A DNA stretch of 10,366 nucleotides from Rickettsia typhi. GTDB lineage: Bacteria; Pseudomonadota; Alphaproteobacteria; Rickettsiales; UBA1997. Position 1 is the stretch's first letter; every line of letters starts with the position of its first letter. The notes under the pieces were generated by a model, which saw only the letters and a list, made by a program, of their open reading frames with translations, had not been told where the DNA came from and made no database searches. Shown here piece by piece: positions 1-8,243 of this stretch. The stretch is taken from the NCBI GenBank assembly GCA_945902255.1, contig CAMDMO010000055.1, positions 1-10,366 on the forward strand, written 5' to 3'. Made by a program: the position numbers and the translations under genes.

Positions 1-13
1 GGATGATTCTGGG
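1..13. repeat. Edge of a dispersed palindromic repeat copy
   Basis: The first 13 bases, GGATGATTCTGGG, are identical to positions 8383-8395, the outer end of the right arm of the long inverted repeat at 8297-8393. A 13-base match at the terminus of a structured repeat is unlikely by chance, so the window probably begins inside another copy. The rest would lie outside the window. Bases 6-21 also form a small stem (ATTCTG, loop GGCA, CAGAAT). The copy lies just downstream of the dapF stop codon, so it may end that minus-strand transcript. Confidence 0.6.
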
Positions 14-46
14 CACAGAATTTTAAACACTTCCTTAGTAAAGATA

Positions 47-877
47 TTAAAAACTTTTTTCATCAATTTTGCCATCAAATATTTTTTTATAACCACCGGT
101 CATAATAACAGAATCATCGCTTAACTCAATAATTAAGTCGCCGCCTTTAAAGCGAGTGGTAATTTTTTTACTTTTAACTAATCCGTTTTTAAGGGCAAGC
201 ACTGCTACTGCGCAAGCGCCAGATCCGCAAGCTAAGGTTTCGCCCGCGCCACGTTCCCAAACTCTTACCTCAATTAAGTTGTCAGATATAATATTTGCAA
301 ATTCAACATTAGTTTTATTTGGAAAAAAATTATGAGTTTCAATTTTTGGACCTAAATCAAAAAATTTTTCATCAGATAATTTTTCTTCAAGAAATGTTAC
401 AGTATGTGGATTTCCCATGTTAACATAGAAAAAATCAAATCCAAAAAGTGAAATTTTATCACCATCCATTTCTTTGCTTAATGGAATTTCTTGCCATAAA
501 AATTTTGGCTTTCCCATATTTACAGAAATTAAATCACCATTTTGCCAAGATTGTAAAATTCCTGCGGCGGTTTTTATTTTTACTTCCTTAATGTTTTTTT
601 CTTGAATTAAAATTGAAGCAACACATCTAGTGGCGTTTCCGCAGGCTGAAGAGATAGACCCATCTGGATTATAAATTTCCATTAAACAATTGGCTTCATC
701 GCTGTTTTTTAAAATAATTAGCTGATCGCAGCCAATATTTTTGCGGTTTGAAATTTCAATTATTTGATTTTTGGAAAGATTTATTTCATTTTTTCTAGCA
801 TCAAAAATCACAAAATCATTTCCAGCTCCGCTCATTTTAACGAAAGAGATTTGATGATTTTGTGAGTTTAATTTCAT
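47..877 (-). CDS. dapF: Diaminopimelate epimerase DapF
   Basis: Converts LL-2,6-diaminopimelate to meso-diaminopimelate in the cytoplasm. This is the last step before lysine and supplies the peptidoglycan cross-linking residue. The 276-residue length is normal for the family. The two catalytic cysteines of this PLP-independent racemase are present: Cys79 in NPDGSISSACGNATRC and Cys217 in GAGETLACGSGACA. The N-terminal MSGAGNDFV motif and the GNPHTV motif (about residues 155-160) are also typical. The ATG overlaps the last base of the efp stop codon (TAATG arrangement), so translation is probably coupled to efp. It is the last gene of a minus-strand run kdsD-pntB-efp-dapF, which suggests cotranscription, though a hairpin lies upstream of efp. 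No damage is seen. Product identity is very secure. Confidence 0.97.
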   Translation of the reverse strand: MKLNSQNHQISFVKMSGAGNDFVIFDARKNEINLSKNQIIEISNRKNIGCDQLIILKNSDEANCLMEIYNPDGSISSACGNATRCVASILIQEKNIKEVKIKTAAGILQSWQNGDLISVNMGKPKFLWQEIPLSKEMDGDKISLFGFDFFYVNMGNPHTVTFLEEKLSDEKFFDLGPKIETHNFFPNKTNVEFANIISDNLIEVRVWERGAGETLACGSGACAVAVLALKNGLVKSKKITTRFKGGDLIIELSDDSVIMTGGYKKIFDGKIDEKSF

Positions 878-1443
878 TATTTTTTAGCTCTTTCAACATA
901 GCTAGAATCTTCAGTTCTAACAATAATTTTATCTCCAGTGGCAACGAAAGGAGGAACCATAACTCTGGCACCATTATTCATAATTGCTGGCTTGTAAGAA
1001 GCGGCGGCAGTTTGACCTTTTACAACGGCGTCAGCTTGAACAACTTCAAGGGTAACTAATTCTGGAAGTCTAATTGAAATTGGTTTATCATTACAATATT
1101 CAACTTGAATAGTCATGCCTTCTTGTAAAAATGGTAAAGCTTCGCCAACCAAATCTTTGTGGAAATTAAATTGCTCAAATGATGTCATATCCATTGCAGA
1201 TAGCTCATCTTGATCCATATATTGATATTCAAATTCTTTTTGTTCAACAAAGGCAACATCAACATCTTCGCTTGAATTATAGCGAGTATTGGTTTTGGTT
1301 CCGGTTACAATATTTTTCATTTCAACTTGAATATAAGCGCCACCTTTTCCGGGTTTTACATGTTCTCTTTTTAGAATTGACCAAAGTTGATTTTGAAATT
1401 CGATAACATTTCCTACTCTAAGAGAATTTGCGTTTGTTTTCAT
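877..1443 (-). CDS. efp: Elongation factor P
   Basis: Binds stalled ribosomes between the P and E sites and promotes peptide bond formation at polyproline stretches. The 188-residue length is standard. An N-terminal KOW-like domain (about residues 1-64) carries the conserved loop KPGKGGAY. Lys33 in that loop occupies the position that is post-translationally modified in many bacteria. Two OB-fold domains follow, with the expected motifs YNSSEDVDVAFVEQKEFEYQ in the middle and GDKIIVRTEDSSYVERAK at the C-terminus. No modification enzyme (EpmA/EpmB, EarP) is encoded here, so the modification state is unknown. The ATG at 1441-1443 has no clear Shine-Dalgarno sequence. The stop shares one base with the dapF start. 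A 45-bp gap with a perfect hairpin separates it from pntB. Confidence 0.97.
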   Translation of the reverse strand: MKTNANSLRVGNVIEFQNQLWSILKREHVKPGKGGAYIQVEMKNIVTGTKTNTRYNSSEDVDVAFVEQKEFEYQYMDQDELSAMDMTSFEQFNFHKDLVGEALPFLQEGMTIQVEYCNDKPISIRLPELVTLEVVQADAVVKGQTAAASYKPAIMNNGARVMVPPFVATGDKIIVRTEDSSYVERAKK

Positions 1444-1462
1444 ATTAATTTAATAAAATGTT

Positions 1463-1481
1463 AAAGGGGTCTGACCCCTTT
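1463..1481. repeat. Perfect GGGGTC-type hairpin between pntB and efp
   Basis: AAAGGGGTC (1463-1471) and GACCCCTTT (1473-1481) are perfect reverse complements around one base. As RNA this gives an 8-bp stem with a CTG or CAG loop. It lies 7 bases beyond the pntB stop and 19 bases before the efp ATG on the minus strand. In the direction of transcription the stem is followed by AACATTTTA, which is T-rich but not a clean T-run. It may therefore be a weak terminator or attenuator between pntB and efp. The GGGGTCAGACCCC core also resembles REP-like palindromes I recall from other bacteria; that comparison is from memory. Confidence 0.6.
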
Positions 1482-1488
1482 TGGTTAG

Positions 1489-2880
1489 TTATTCAGATAA
1501 TCCTTTTACAATTTCTTCTACAACTTTTTTAGCATCGCCAAAAATCATCATAGTATTATCGTTAAAAAAGAGCTCATTTTCTACGCCAGCATAGCCAGAA
1601 GCCATTGATCGTTTTACAAAAAATACGGTTTTTGCGTCGACTACATCTAAAATAGGCATGCCATAAATTGGGCTGGTTTTATCAGTTTTTGCGGCAGGGT
1701 TTGTTACGTCGTTTGCCCCAATTACAAAGGCAACATCAGTGGTTTTAAATTCGCTATTAATTTCTTCTAATTCAAAAACTTTTTCATAATCAATATTAGC
1801 TTCTGCAAGAAGAACATTCATATGTCCTGGCATTCTTCCTGCAACTGGATGAATAGCAAATTTTACACTTACTCCAGCTTCTTCAAGAAGTTTTACCATT
1901 TCTGCAACTGCGTGCTGAGCACCAGCAACTGCCATTCCATATCCTGGAACAATTATTACAGAAGAAGAATTTTTCATTATATAAGAAACATCTTCGGGGC
2001 TTCCTTGTTTAACTGGTTTTTGCTCTTTTGCTGAACTGTTAACAGTTTGCACCTGATCGCCAAATCCACTAAATATTACATTAAAAATTGAGCGATTCAT
2101 TGCTTTACACATGATGTAGCTAAGAATTGCACCGCTTGATCCAACTAAAGCGCCGGTAATAATTAATAGCGGGTTATTTAGTGTAAATCCAATACCACTT
2201 GCCGCCCATCCAGAGTAGGAATTTAGCATTGAAACCACAACTGGCATATCCGCTCCACCAACTGGCGCAATTAGCATAAAGCCGATGAATAAAGAGAGTA
2301 GGGTTAAGATGATGAATAAAAATTTTGAGCCAAAAATTATGAATAGTAATAAGATGGCGCCACTAGCAATTGCAACATATTTAGAAGATTTTTTAGGATC
2401 TTTGAAAAAAGAAAATTTTGAATTCATATTTCCGTTAAGCTTTAAAAAAGCAACGATTGAACCAGTAAATGTGATGGCGCCAATAACAACTCCAAGCCCC
2501 ATTTCAATCAGGCTGGAAGTATGAATTTTGTTATCTTCAATAATATTAAATGAATTTGGCATCCATAAAGCGCTGGCGGCAATTAATACGGCAGCCAAAC
2601 CAACTAAAGAGTGAAAGCCTGCTATAAGTTGGGGCATTGCAGTCATTTTTACTTGTTTTGCAATAAACCAGCCGATAGATCCACCGATTGCAAGCGCAAA
2701 AACAATAGTCAGTTTATTATGAATTTGTGGTAAAAATAAAGTAGTTAAAATAGCTAAACCCATTCCGGCCATGCCAAAATAATTGCCTAAACGTGAGGTT
2801 TTTGGCGAAGATAATCCGTAAAGTGATAAAATAAAAAGAACTGCTGAAATTAGATAAAAAAATGCGACTAAACTGCTCAT
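1489..2880 (-). CDS. pntB: NAD(P) transhydrogenase, beta subunit PntB
   Basis: Membrane subunit of the proton-translocating transhydrogenase, which uses the proton motive force to reduce NADP+ with NADH. The 463-residue length is normal. Residues 1-260 contain the string of hydrophobic helices of domain II. Conserved polar residues of the proton path are visible: His90 in AGFHSLVGLAA, Asp211 in GGADMPVVVS and Asn220 in MLNSYSGWAA. After a hydrophilic linker (about 280-300), residues 300-463 form the NADP(H)-binding domain III with GYGMAVAGAQHAV, HPVAGRMPGHMNVLLAEA, GANDVTNPAA and KRSMASGYAGVEN. The ATG follows the kdsD stop by 24 bases, with no clear Shine-Dalgarno. The partner subunit gene pntA, normally just upstream, is not in the window; kdsD takes that place. 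Identity is secure. Confidence 0.97.
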   Translation of the reverse strand: MSSLVAFFYLISAVLFILSLYGLSSPKTSRLGNYFGMAGMGLAILTTLFLPQIHNKLTIVFALAIGGSIGWFIAKQVKMTAMPQLIAGFHSLVGLAAVLIAASALWMPNSFNIIEDNKIHTSSLIEMGLGVVIGAITFTGSIVAFLKLNGNMNSKFSFFKDPKKSSKYVAIASGAILLLFIIFGSKFLFIILTLLSLFIGFMLIAPVGGADMPVVVSMLNSYSGWAASGIGFTLNNPLLIITGALVGSSGAILSYIMCKAMNRSIFNVIFSGFGDQVQTVNSSAKEQKPVKQGSPEDVSYIMKNSSSVIIVPGYGMAVAGAQHAVAEMVKLLEEAGVSVKFAIHPVAGRMPGHMNVLLAEANIDYEKVFELEEINSEFKTTDVAFVIGANDVTNPAAKTDKTSPIYGMPILDVVDAKTVFFVKRSMASGYAGVENELFFNDNTMMIFGDAKKVVEEIVKGLSE

Positions 2881-2904
2881 ATGTTTATTTAGATAATTAT
2901 TTGA

Positions 2905-3867
2905 TTATACAACTCCCGCTCTCAGGCAATCGTGTAAGTGTAATATTCCCTTCACTTTTCCTGAGTCATTAAGAACAAATAGATTAGTGATAGATTTTTT
3001 ATTCATCAAGTTAATAGCTTCAACTGCAAGCATATCTTCTTCGATGGTAATTGGGTTTTTTGTCATTATTTCACTAGCTGTAGAGGTAAGAAAATTTTGC
3101 GTGATATGTCTTCTTAAATCTCCATCGGTAATAATGCCAATTAAGCTTCCAGATTCGTTAATTATTGCGGTGCAGCCTAAGTGTTTTGAGGTCATTTCCA
3201 ATAATACTTCCGGCATTTTATCATTAGAATTTGATAAAGGAATTTGATTGCCAACGCGCATCAATTCTTTTGCTTTTAGAAATGCCGATCCAAGCTTTCC
3301 ACCTGGGTGAAATATGCTAAAATCTTGCGGATTAAAATTTTTAGCGTCAATTAAACTGACAGATAAAGCGTCTCCCAAAGCAAGCATCATTGTGGTTGAA
3401 GTTGTTGGGGCGTTAACATTATTTGCTTCTGGAACTGCTGGCAAAACTAGCGCCACAGTGCTTGCTTTAGTAAGCTCTGATTCAAAGCGACGAATAATTC
3501 CAATAATGGGAATTTCAAATCTTTTACAATAATAGATAATATCTTTCAGTTCTTTAGTTTCGCCAGAATTAGAAAGTAAAATCACTACATCATTTTGTGT
3601 AATCATTCCTAAATCGCCGTGACTAGCTTCTCCAGGGTGAATAAAAAAAGCTGGAGTGCCGGTTGAAGCGAAAGTTGCGGCAATTTTATTGGCAATATGT
3701 CCACTTTTTCCCATGCCACTAATAACAACTCGACCTTTGCAATTTAAAATTAAATCAACTGCTTTAATGTAATTTTCATCGAAGTAGTTAATTAGTGATT
3801 GCAGGCCATCAATTTCGGTTTTAATTGTATTGATTGCAGAGGTAATATAAGATTTTTTATCTTGCAT
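2905..3867 (-). CDS. kdsD: Arabinose-5-phosphate isomerase (KdsD/KpsF family)
   Basis: Interconverts D-ribulose 5-phosphate and D-arabinose 5-phosphate, the first committed step toward Kdo, the sugar joining lipid A to the LPS core. The 320-residue protein has the family layout. A SIS sugar-phosphate isomerase domain (about 35-165) carries GMGKSGHIANKIAATFASTG, GEASHGDLGM and SNSGETKEL. HPGGKLG follows at 187-193. Two CBS domains come after (about 204-262 and 268-318), with ITDGDLRRH in the first. KpsF and GutQ paralogues share this architecture. With a single copy visible and no capsule or sorbitol genes nearby, KdsD is the likeliest role. It is the first gene of the minus-strand run and diverges from pyrE across 62 bp. 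Its presence suggests the organism makes LPS. Confidence 0.93.
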   Translation of the reverse strand: MQDKKSYITSAINTIKTEIDGLQSLINYFDENYIKAVDLILNCKGRVVISGMGKSGHIANKIAATFASTGTPAFFIHPGEASHGDLGMITQNDVVILLSNSGETKELKDIIYYCKRFEIPIIGIIRRFESELTKASTVALVLPAVPEANNVNAPTTSTTMMLALGDALSVSLIDAKNFNPQDFSIFHPGGKLGSAFLKAKELMRVGNQIPLSNSNDKMPEVLLEMTSKHLGCTAIINESGSLIGIITDGDLRRHITQNFLTSTASEIMTKNPITIEEDMLAVEAINLMNKKSITNLFVLNDSGKVKGILHLHDCLRAGVV

Positions 3868-3929
3868 ATTTTTTCAAGAAGCTTGATTTTGTTGGTTTCA
3901 TACAACCTTTAAATTTTAATAGTTTCATT
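3868..3929. promoter_or_regulatory. Divergent promoter region kdsD / pyrE
   Basis: These 62 bases separate two divergently transcribed operons and so must hold promoters for both, unless each is read from further away. For pyrE, TTGGTT (3892-3897) and TTTAAT (3915-3920) are spaced 17 bases apart and resemble -35 and -10 boxes. That would put transcription start about 3 bases before the ATG, giving a nearly leaderless message. This agrees with the lack of a Shine-Dalgarno sequence before pyrE. I see no convincing boxes for the kdsD direction. The assignment is weak in such AT-rich DNA. Confidence 0.35.
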
Positions 3930-4535
3930 ATGAGTCTTAAAGAGCAAGAAATTTTACAAGAATTTATCACGGCAAATGCAATTTTAAAAGGACATTTTAT
4001 TCTTTCTTCTGGTTTGCATAGCGATACTTACATGCAATGTGCAAGAGTTTTGATGAATCCAAAAAGAGCTGAAAAGCTTTGCTTAGAGCTGGCTTTACAA
4101 ATTGAAAAAAGATTAGGGAAAAATTTTGCTGATATCGTGGTTGCGCCAGCAATGGGAGGAGTTGTGGTTGGATATGAATTAGCTCGTCAGCTTGGCTTAG
4201 AGTCAATTTTTTGTGAAAGAGTAAACGGCGAATTTGAAATGCGTCGAGGCTTTGTTTTGGAAAAAGGTGCTCGTGTTTTAGTGGTGGAAGATGTAATTAC
4301 TACGGGAAAATCTTCTCTTGAAACTTACGCTTTGGTTAAAAAACTTGGTGGAATAGTTGTGGCAGAGGCTTCTTTAGTTGATCGTAGTGGTGACAATAAT
4401 TTAGAAGCAAAAATGTCAGTTCCAATTATATCTTTACTTAAATTAGACATTAGAACATTTTCTGAAAATGAAGTTCCAAGTGATCTAAAATCAGTTCCAG
4501 CAATCAAACCCGGAAGTAGGTTTTTAGCCAAATAA
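3930..4535 (+). CDS. pyrE: Orotate phosphoribosyltransferase
   Basis: Transfers phosphoribose from PRPP to orotate to form orotidine 5'-monophosphate, the fifth step of de novo pyrimidine synthesis, in the cytoplasm. The 201-residue protein has the type I phosphoribosyltransferase PRPP loop VLVVEDVITTGKS at residues 116-128. The N-terminal hood has GHFILSSGLHSDTYMQ (21-36), and VAPAMGGVVVGYELARQL (71-88) precedes the CERVNGEFEMRRGF segment. The start is the first in-frame ATG and has no Shine-Dalgarno sequence. metF follows after 7 bases, so the two are probably cotranscribed. Retention of pyrE implies pyrimidine synthesis, which the most reduced Rickettsiales have lost. Confidence 0.95.
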   Translation: MSLKEQEILQEFITANAILKGHFILSSGLHSDTYMQCARVLMNPKRAEKLCLELALQIEKRLGKNFADIVVAPAMGGVVVGYELARQLGLESIFCERVNGEFEMRRGFVLEKGARVLVVEDVITTGKSSLETYALVKKLGGIVVAEASLVDRSGDNNLEAKMSVPIISLLKLDIRTFSENEVPSDLKSVPAIKPGSRFLAK

Positions 4536-4542
4536 AATAAAA

Positions 4543-5436
4543 ATGAAAAATTATACCAATAAACTCGAAGAAGTTATTTTAAATAAACGAGAGTTGAATA
4601 TTTCCTTTGAATTTTTTCCGCCAAAAACTGAGGAAATGGAAGATAAGCTATGGGAGGCGATTAGTAAATTAAAAAATCTTAAGCCAAATTTTGTTTCCGT
4701 AACCTATGGAGCCGGAGGTTCAACCAGAGAAAGAACCCATAATACTATCAAAAAAATTCTTGATAAAACTGCGCTTAAACCCGCTTCGCACCTAACTTGT
4801 GTTGGAGCTTCAAAAGATGAAATTAATCAAATTATTAAAAATTACTGGGAAATTGGAGTAAGACATATTGTCGCTTTAAGAGGTGATATGCCCGCTTCAA
4901 GCCCAAATTATCAGCTTCATCCAGATGGCTATAAATATGCTAGCGAATTAGTTAGTGGAATTAAAAAAATTGCTGATTTTGAAATTTCAGTTGCGGGCTA
5001 TCCGGAAAAACATCCAGAGGCAAAAAGTCTTGATGAAGATCTCGATAATTTAAAGAGAAAAATAGATTGTGGCGCAAACCGCATCATTACTCAGTTTTTT
5101 TTCGATACCGATGTTTTTTTTCGATTTGTTGAAAAATGTCAGAAACGTGGAATTAATGTTCCAATAGTTCCAGGGATTTTGCCGGTTACAAATGTTAAAC
5201 AAACCAAGCATTTTGCTAATATGTGTGGTGCAAAAATTCCAAAATGGATGTCAGAAATTTTTAATGGACTTGATGAAATAGAAGAAACCAGAAAAATGAT
5301 TGCCGGAATTGTCGCTGTTGAACAATGTCGCATTCTACATAATCAAGGAGTAGACGATTTTCATTTTTATACTCTAAATAGAGCAGACTTAACTATGGCA
5401 ATATGTCATGTTTTAGGAATTAAAGAGGTTTTATAG
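4543..5436 (+). CDS. metF: Methylenetetrahydrofolate reductase
   Basis: Reduces 5,10-methylenetetrahydrofolate to 5-methyltetrahydrofolate, the methyl donor for methionine synthesis; the family uses FAD. The 297-residue length matches bacterial single-domain MetF. SFEFFPPKTEE (residues 21-31) contains the conserved Glu23 near the active site. SVTYGAGGSTRERT (52-65), HIVALRGDMP (with Asp115), VAGYPEKHPEA (150-160) and ITQFFFD (182-188) are all family landmarks of the beta/alpha barrel. The gene starts 7 bases after pyrE stops. The only purine-rich stretch upstream is more than 20 bases from the ATG, too far to be a Shine-Dalgarno. A 73-bp gap separates it from infA. Confidence 0.96.
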   Translation: MKNYTNKLEEVILNKRELNISFEFFPPKTEEMEDKLWEAISKLKNLKPNFVSVTYGAGGSTRERTHNTIKKILDKTALKPASHLTCVGASKDEINQIIKNYWEIGVRHIVALRGDMPASSPNYQLHPDGYKYASELVSGIKKIADFEISVAGYPEKHPEAKSLDEDLDNLKRKIDCGANRIITQFFFDTDVFFRFVEKCQKRGINVPIVPGILPVTNVKQTKHFANMCGAKIPKWMSEIFNGLDEIEETRKMIAGIVAVEQCRILHNQGVDDFHFYTLNRADLTMAICHVLGIKEVL

Positions 5437-5509
5437 CCCACAACTCTTGAATCTTAAGTTTTCATCCGCTAGCTTCATAAAAAATCATTAACTTTTAATA
5501 AAATTAAAA

Positions 5510-5728
5510 ATGCCAAAAGAAGACCTATTAACCATGAATGGAATTGTCATGGAAGTTTTGCCAAATACAATTTTTCGTGTTGAGTTAGAAAATAAGCATC
5601 TAATCACCGCTCACGCCTCTGGTAAGATTAGAAAAAATAAAATTCGCGTTTTAAAGGGTGATAAGGTTGAAGTTGAAATGACCACTTATGACCTTACCAA
5701 GGGTCGTATTGTAAGGCGTAATGTTTAA
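5510..5728 (+). CDS. infA: Translation initiation factor IF-1
   Basis: Small essential factor that sits in the ribosomal A site on the 30S subunit and works with IF-2 and IF-3 in start selection. At 72 residues it is exactly the usual size and consists of one S1-type OB fold. Conserved blocks are visible: MPKEDLLTMNGIV, LPNTIFRVELENKHLITAH, SGKIRKNKIRVLKGDKVEVE and YDLTKGRIVRR. The upstream gap contains TTTTAAT (5493-5499) ending 10 bases before the ATG, similar to the arrangement before pyrE. There is no Shine-Dalgarno sequence. topA begins 31 bases downstream on the same strand. Confidence 0.97.
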   Translation: MPKEDLLTMNGIVMEVLPNTIFRVELENKHLITAHASGKIRKNKIRVLKGDKVEVEMTTYDLTKGRIVRRNV

Positions 5729-5759
5729 TTTAGACTTTCAATCCTTCAAATAAATTCTG

Positions 5760-8243
5760 ATGAAAAATCTTCTCATTGTTGAATCGCCGGCTAAAGCCAA
5801 AACCATCGGTAAATATCTTGGTTCTGATTATAAGGTAATAGCTTCTTTTGGCCATATTCGTGATTTGCCTAGTAAAAATGGTTCAGTTGATCCAGATAAT
5901 GATTTTGCGATGCTTTATGAAATATCAGCAAAATCAACCAAACATGTTAAAGAAATAGTAGATAGTGCAAAAAATTGTCAAAAATTAATTTTAGCGCCAG
6001 ATCCAGATCGCGAAGGAGAATCAATCGCTTGGCATATTCTTGAAGCTTTAAAGCAAAAAAAAGCAATTAAAGCCTCAACGCAAATAGAAAGGGTGGTTTT
6101 TAATGCCATTACAAAAAATTCAGTTTTAGAGGCAATTAAAAAGCCTAGACAAATTGATATGGATTTGGTCAATGCTCAACAAGCTAGGCGCGCACTCGAT
6201 TATTTAGTTGGATTTACTCTTTCGCCAATTTTATGGAAAAAACTTCCGGGAAGCAGATCGGCTGGAAGGGTTCAGTCAGTTGCTTTGCGCTTAGTTTGCG
6301 ATCGCGAAGAAGAAATTGAAGCTTTTAGAAGTGAAGAATATTGGGATATTAAACTTGATTTACAAACTGCCGCGAAAGCTGAATTTCAGGCGGTTATAGT
6401 TGAAATCGAAGGAAGAAAATTAGAAAAATTTTCTGTTGTTAATACCAATCAAGCAAATGACATTAAAAAATTGCTTGAAAGCAAGCAATATAAGGTTTTG
6501 CAAGTTACTAAAAAACAGGCAAAAAGAAGACCAAACCCACCTTTTACAACTTCTTCAATGCAGCAAGAAGCAGCGCGCAAACTTGGTTTTTCAGTAAGCA
6601 GAACCATGAGCACTGCTCAAAGACTATATGAAGGAATAGAAATTGGCGGTGTTACTCAAGGTTTAATTACTTACATGAGAACTGATAGCGTTGATGTTAC
6701 GCCAGAAGCAATTACTGCAGTTAGAAGTGCAATTACAACTTCTTATGGTGTAAATTATTTACCAGATTCTCCAAATGTTTTTAAAAGCAAGGTAAAGAAT
6801 GCTCAAGAAGCTCATGAAGCAATTCGCCCAACTGACTTCACACTTTCTCCAGATAAAGTAAAACAATATTTAGACGATGCTCAATTCGCACTTTACGATT
6901 TAGTGTGGAAAAGAATGGTGGCATCACAAATGGCTGATGTAATTTTCGATCAAGTAGTTGCTGAAATTGTAACAATTCCAAGTTACGCTAAAGCTCGTGC
7001 AAATGGCTCTACCATTAAGTTTGATGGTTTTTACAAAGTATATCGCGAAGGTCAAGATGATGACGCGCAAGATGATGATACTAAGCAAATTTTACCTCCT
7101 TTAGAAGAAAAAGAAGTTGTTGATTTAAATGAAGTAAGGCCAGAACAGCATTTCACTTCTCCTCCTCCAAGATATTCAGAAGCTAGTTTGGTTAAAAAAA
7201 TGGAAGAGCTTGGAATTGGACGCCCATCAACTTATGCTACAATTATTTCCGTTCTACAAGATCGCGGATATGTTAAGTTAGATAAAAAGCGATTTTTTCC
7301 AGAAGAGCGCGGCAGAATTGTTACCACTTTTTTAAAAGAATTTTTTGCTAAATATGTTGAATTTGATTATACAGCGGGCTTGGAAGACGAGCTTGATATA
7401 ATTTCAAATGGTAAAATGGAATGGAAAACTTTCTTAAAAAAATTCTGGAAAGATTTTAATGGAACTATCTTAGAAGTAGGAAATAAGCCATTTAATGAAG
7501 TTTTAGACATCTTAAATCAAAAAGTTACGCCACATATTTTTGGTTTTGACGAAAATGGAAAAGTAAAAGATTCTTGCCCAACTTGCGCTAATGGAAAATT
7601 AGGTTTAAGACTTGGAAAATTTGGTGCTTTTATTGGATGTTCAAACTATCCAGAATGTAAGCATACAATGCAACTATTCGACAAAGTTGATGCTGTTGAA
7701 GGCGAAGAAAATCAAGAAAGAAGACCGGCATTTGAGCCAAAAAGTTTAGGTATTGACCCTAAATCTGGCTTTGAAGTAATGGTAAAAATTGGACCATATG
7801 GGCCTTACTTAGAGTTAATTGGAAGTGATTTAGTTGTTGAAGAAAAAGAAGAAGAAAAAAAGCCAAAGAAACCAGCTAAAAAATCTTCTAAAAAAACAGA
7901 AAAGCCTGAAAAAAAATCTAAGGCAAAAGCTAAGGTTAAAAAGCCAAAAAGAATTTCAATTCCTAAAAATCTTGATCCAAATTTAATTGATTTAAAAGCT
8001 GCGACCGACTTGCTTTCTCTTCCTCGTGAAGTTGGAATTCATCCAGAAACTGGACAAAAAATTGTCGCAAATGTTGGCCCTTATGGTCCATATATTTTGC
8101 ATGATAAAAAATTTGTTTCAGTTAAAGAAGATAATATTTTGGAAATTGGTTTAAACCGCGCGGTTGACTTGATAGCAACGGCTGCAAGCAAACCTAAAAA
8201 AGAAAGATTTAAGAAAAAAGCTTTTGGGGCTAAGAAAAAATAG
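5760..8243 (+). CDS. topA: DNA topoisomerase I (type IA)
   Basis: Relaxes negative supercoils by cutting one strand through a 5'-phosphotyrosine and passing the other. The TOPRIM domain (about residues 1-150) has LLIVESPAKAKTIGKYLG with Glu8 and the metal site DPDREGE at 81-87. The catalytic tyrosine is Tyr305 in LITYMRTDS. GIGRPSTYA marks the later core. One four-cysteine zinc-ribbon follows (C606, C609, C627, C633). Two short C-terminal topoisomerase repeats with VKIGPYGPYL and VANVGPYGPYIL lie at about 662-690 and 756-790. They are separated by a strongly Lys-rich linker (about 693-735), and the protein ends in another basic tail. The 827-residue length fits proteobacterial TopA. It follows infA by 31 bases and lacks a Shine-Dalgarno sequence. 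No defects are seen. Confidence 0.97.
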   Translation: MKNLLIVESPAKAKTIGKYLGSDYKVIASFGHIRDLPSKNGSVDPDNDFAMLYEISAKSTKHVKEIVDSAKNCQKLILAPDPDREGESIAWHILEALKQKKAIKASTQIERVVFNAITKNSVLEAIKKPRQIDMDLVNAQQARRALDYLVGFTLSPILWKKLPGSRSAGRVQSVALRLVCDREEEIEAFRSEEYWDIKLDLQTAAKAEFQAVIVEIEGRKLEKFSVVNTNQANDIKKLLESKQYKVLQVTKKQAKRRPNPPFTTSSMQQEAARKLGFSVSRTMSTAQRLYEGIEIGGVTQGLITYMRTDSVDVTPEAITAVRSAITTSYGVNYLPDSPNVFKSKVKNAQEAHEAIRPTDFTLSPDKVKQYLDDAQFALYDLVWKRMVASQMADVIFDQVVAEIVTIPSYAKARANGSTIKFDGFYKVYREGQDDDAQDDDTKQILPPLEEKEVVDLNEVRPEQHFTSPPPRYSEASLVKKMEELGIGRPSTYATIISVLQDRGYVKLDKKRFFPEERGRIVTTFLKEFFAKYVEFDYTAGLEDELDIISNGKMEWKTFLKKFWKDFNGTILEVGNKPFNEVLDILNQKVTPHIFGFDENGKVKDSCPTCANGKLGLRLGKFGAFIGCSNYPECKHTMQLFDKVDAVEGEENQERRPAFEPKSLGIDPKSGFEVMVKIGPYGPYLELIGSDLVVEEKEEEKKPKKPAKKSSKKTEKPEKKSKAKAKVKKPKRISIPKNLDPNLIDLKAATDLLSLPREVGIHPETGQKIVANVGPYGPYILHDKKFVSVKEDNILEIGLNRAVDLIATAASKPKKERFKKKAFGAKKK

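Noticed and set aside
5437..5509. Sigma-70 promoter in the gap between metF and infA
   Set aside because: TTGAAT (5447-5452) has no acceptable -10 at 16-18 bases, and other hexamers are no better than expected in AT-rich DNA. Only the TTTTAAT near the start is noted.
7840..7964. Lys-rich low-complexity stretch in topA as a sign of frameshift or assembly error
   Set aside because: The frame continues into a good C-terminal topoisomerase repeat (GPYGPY) after the stretch, and basic linkers and tails are common in bacterial TopA.
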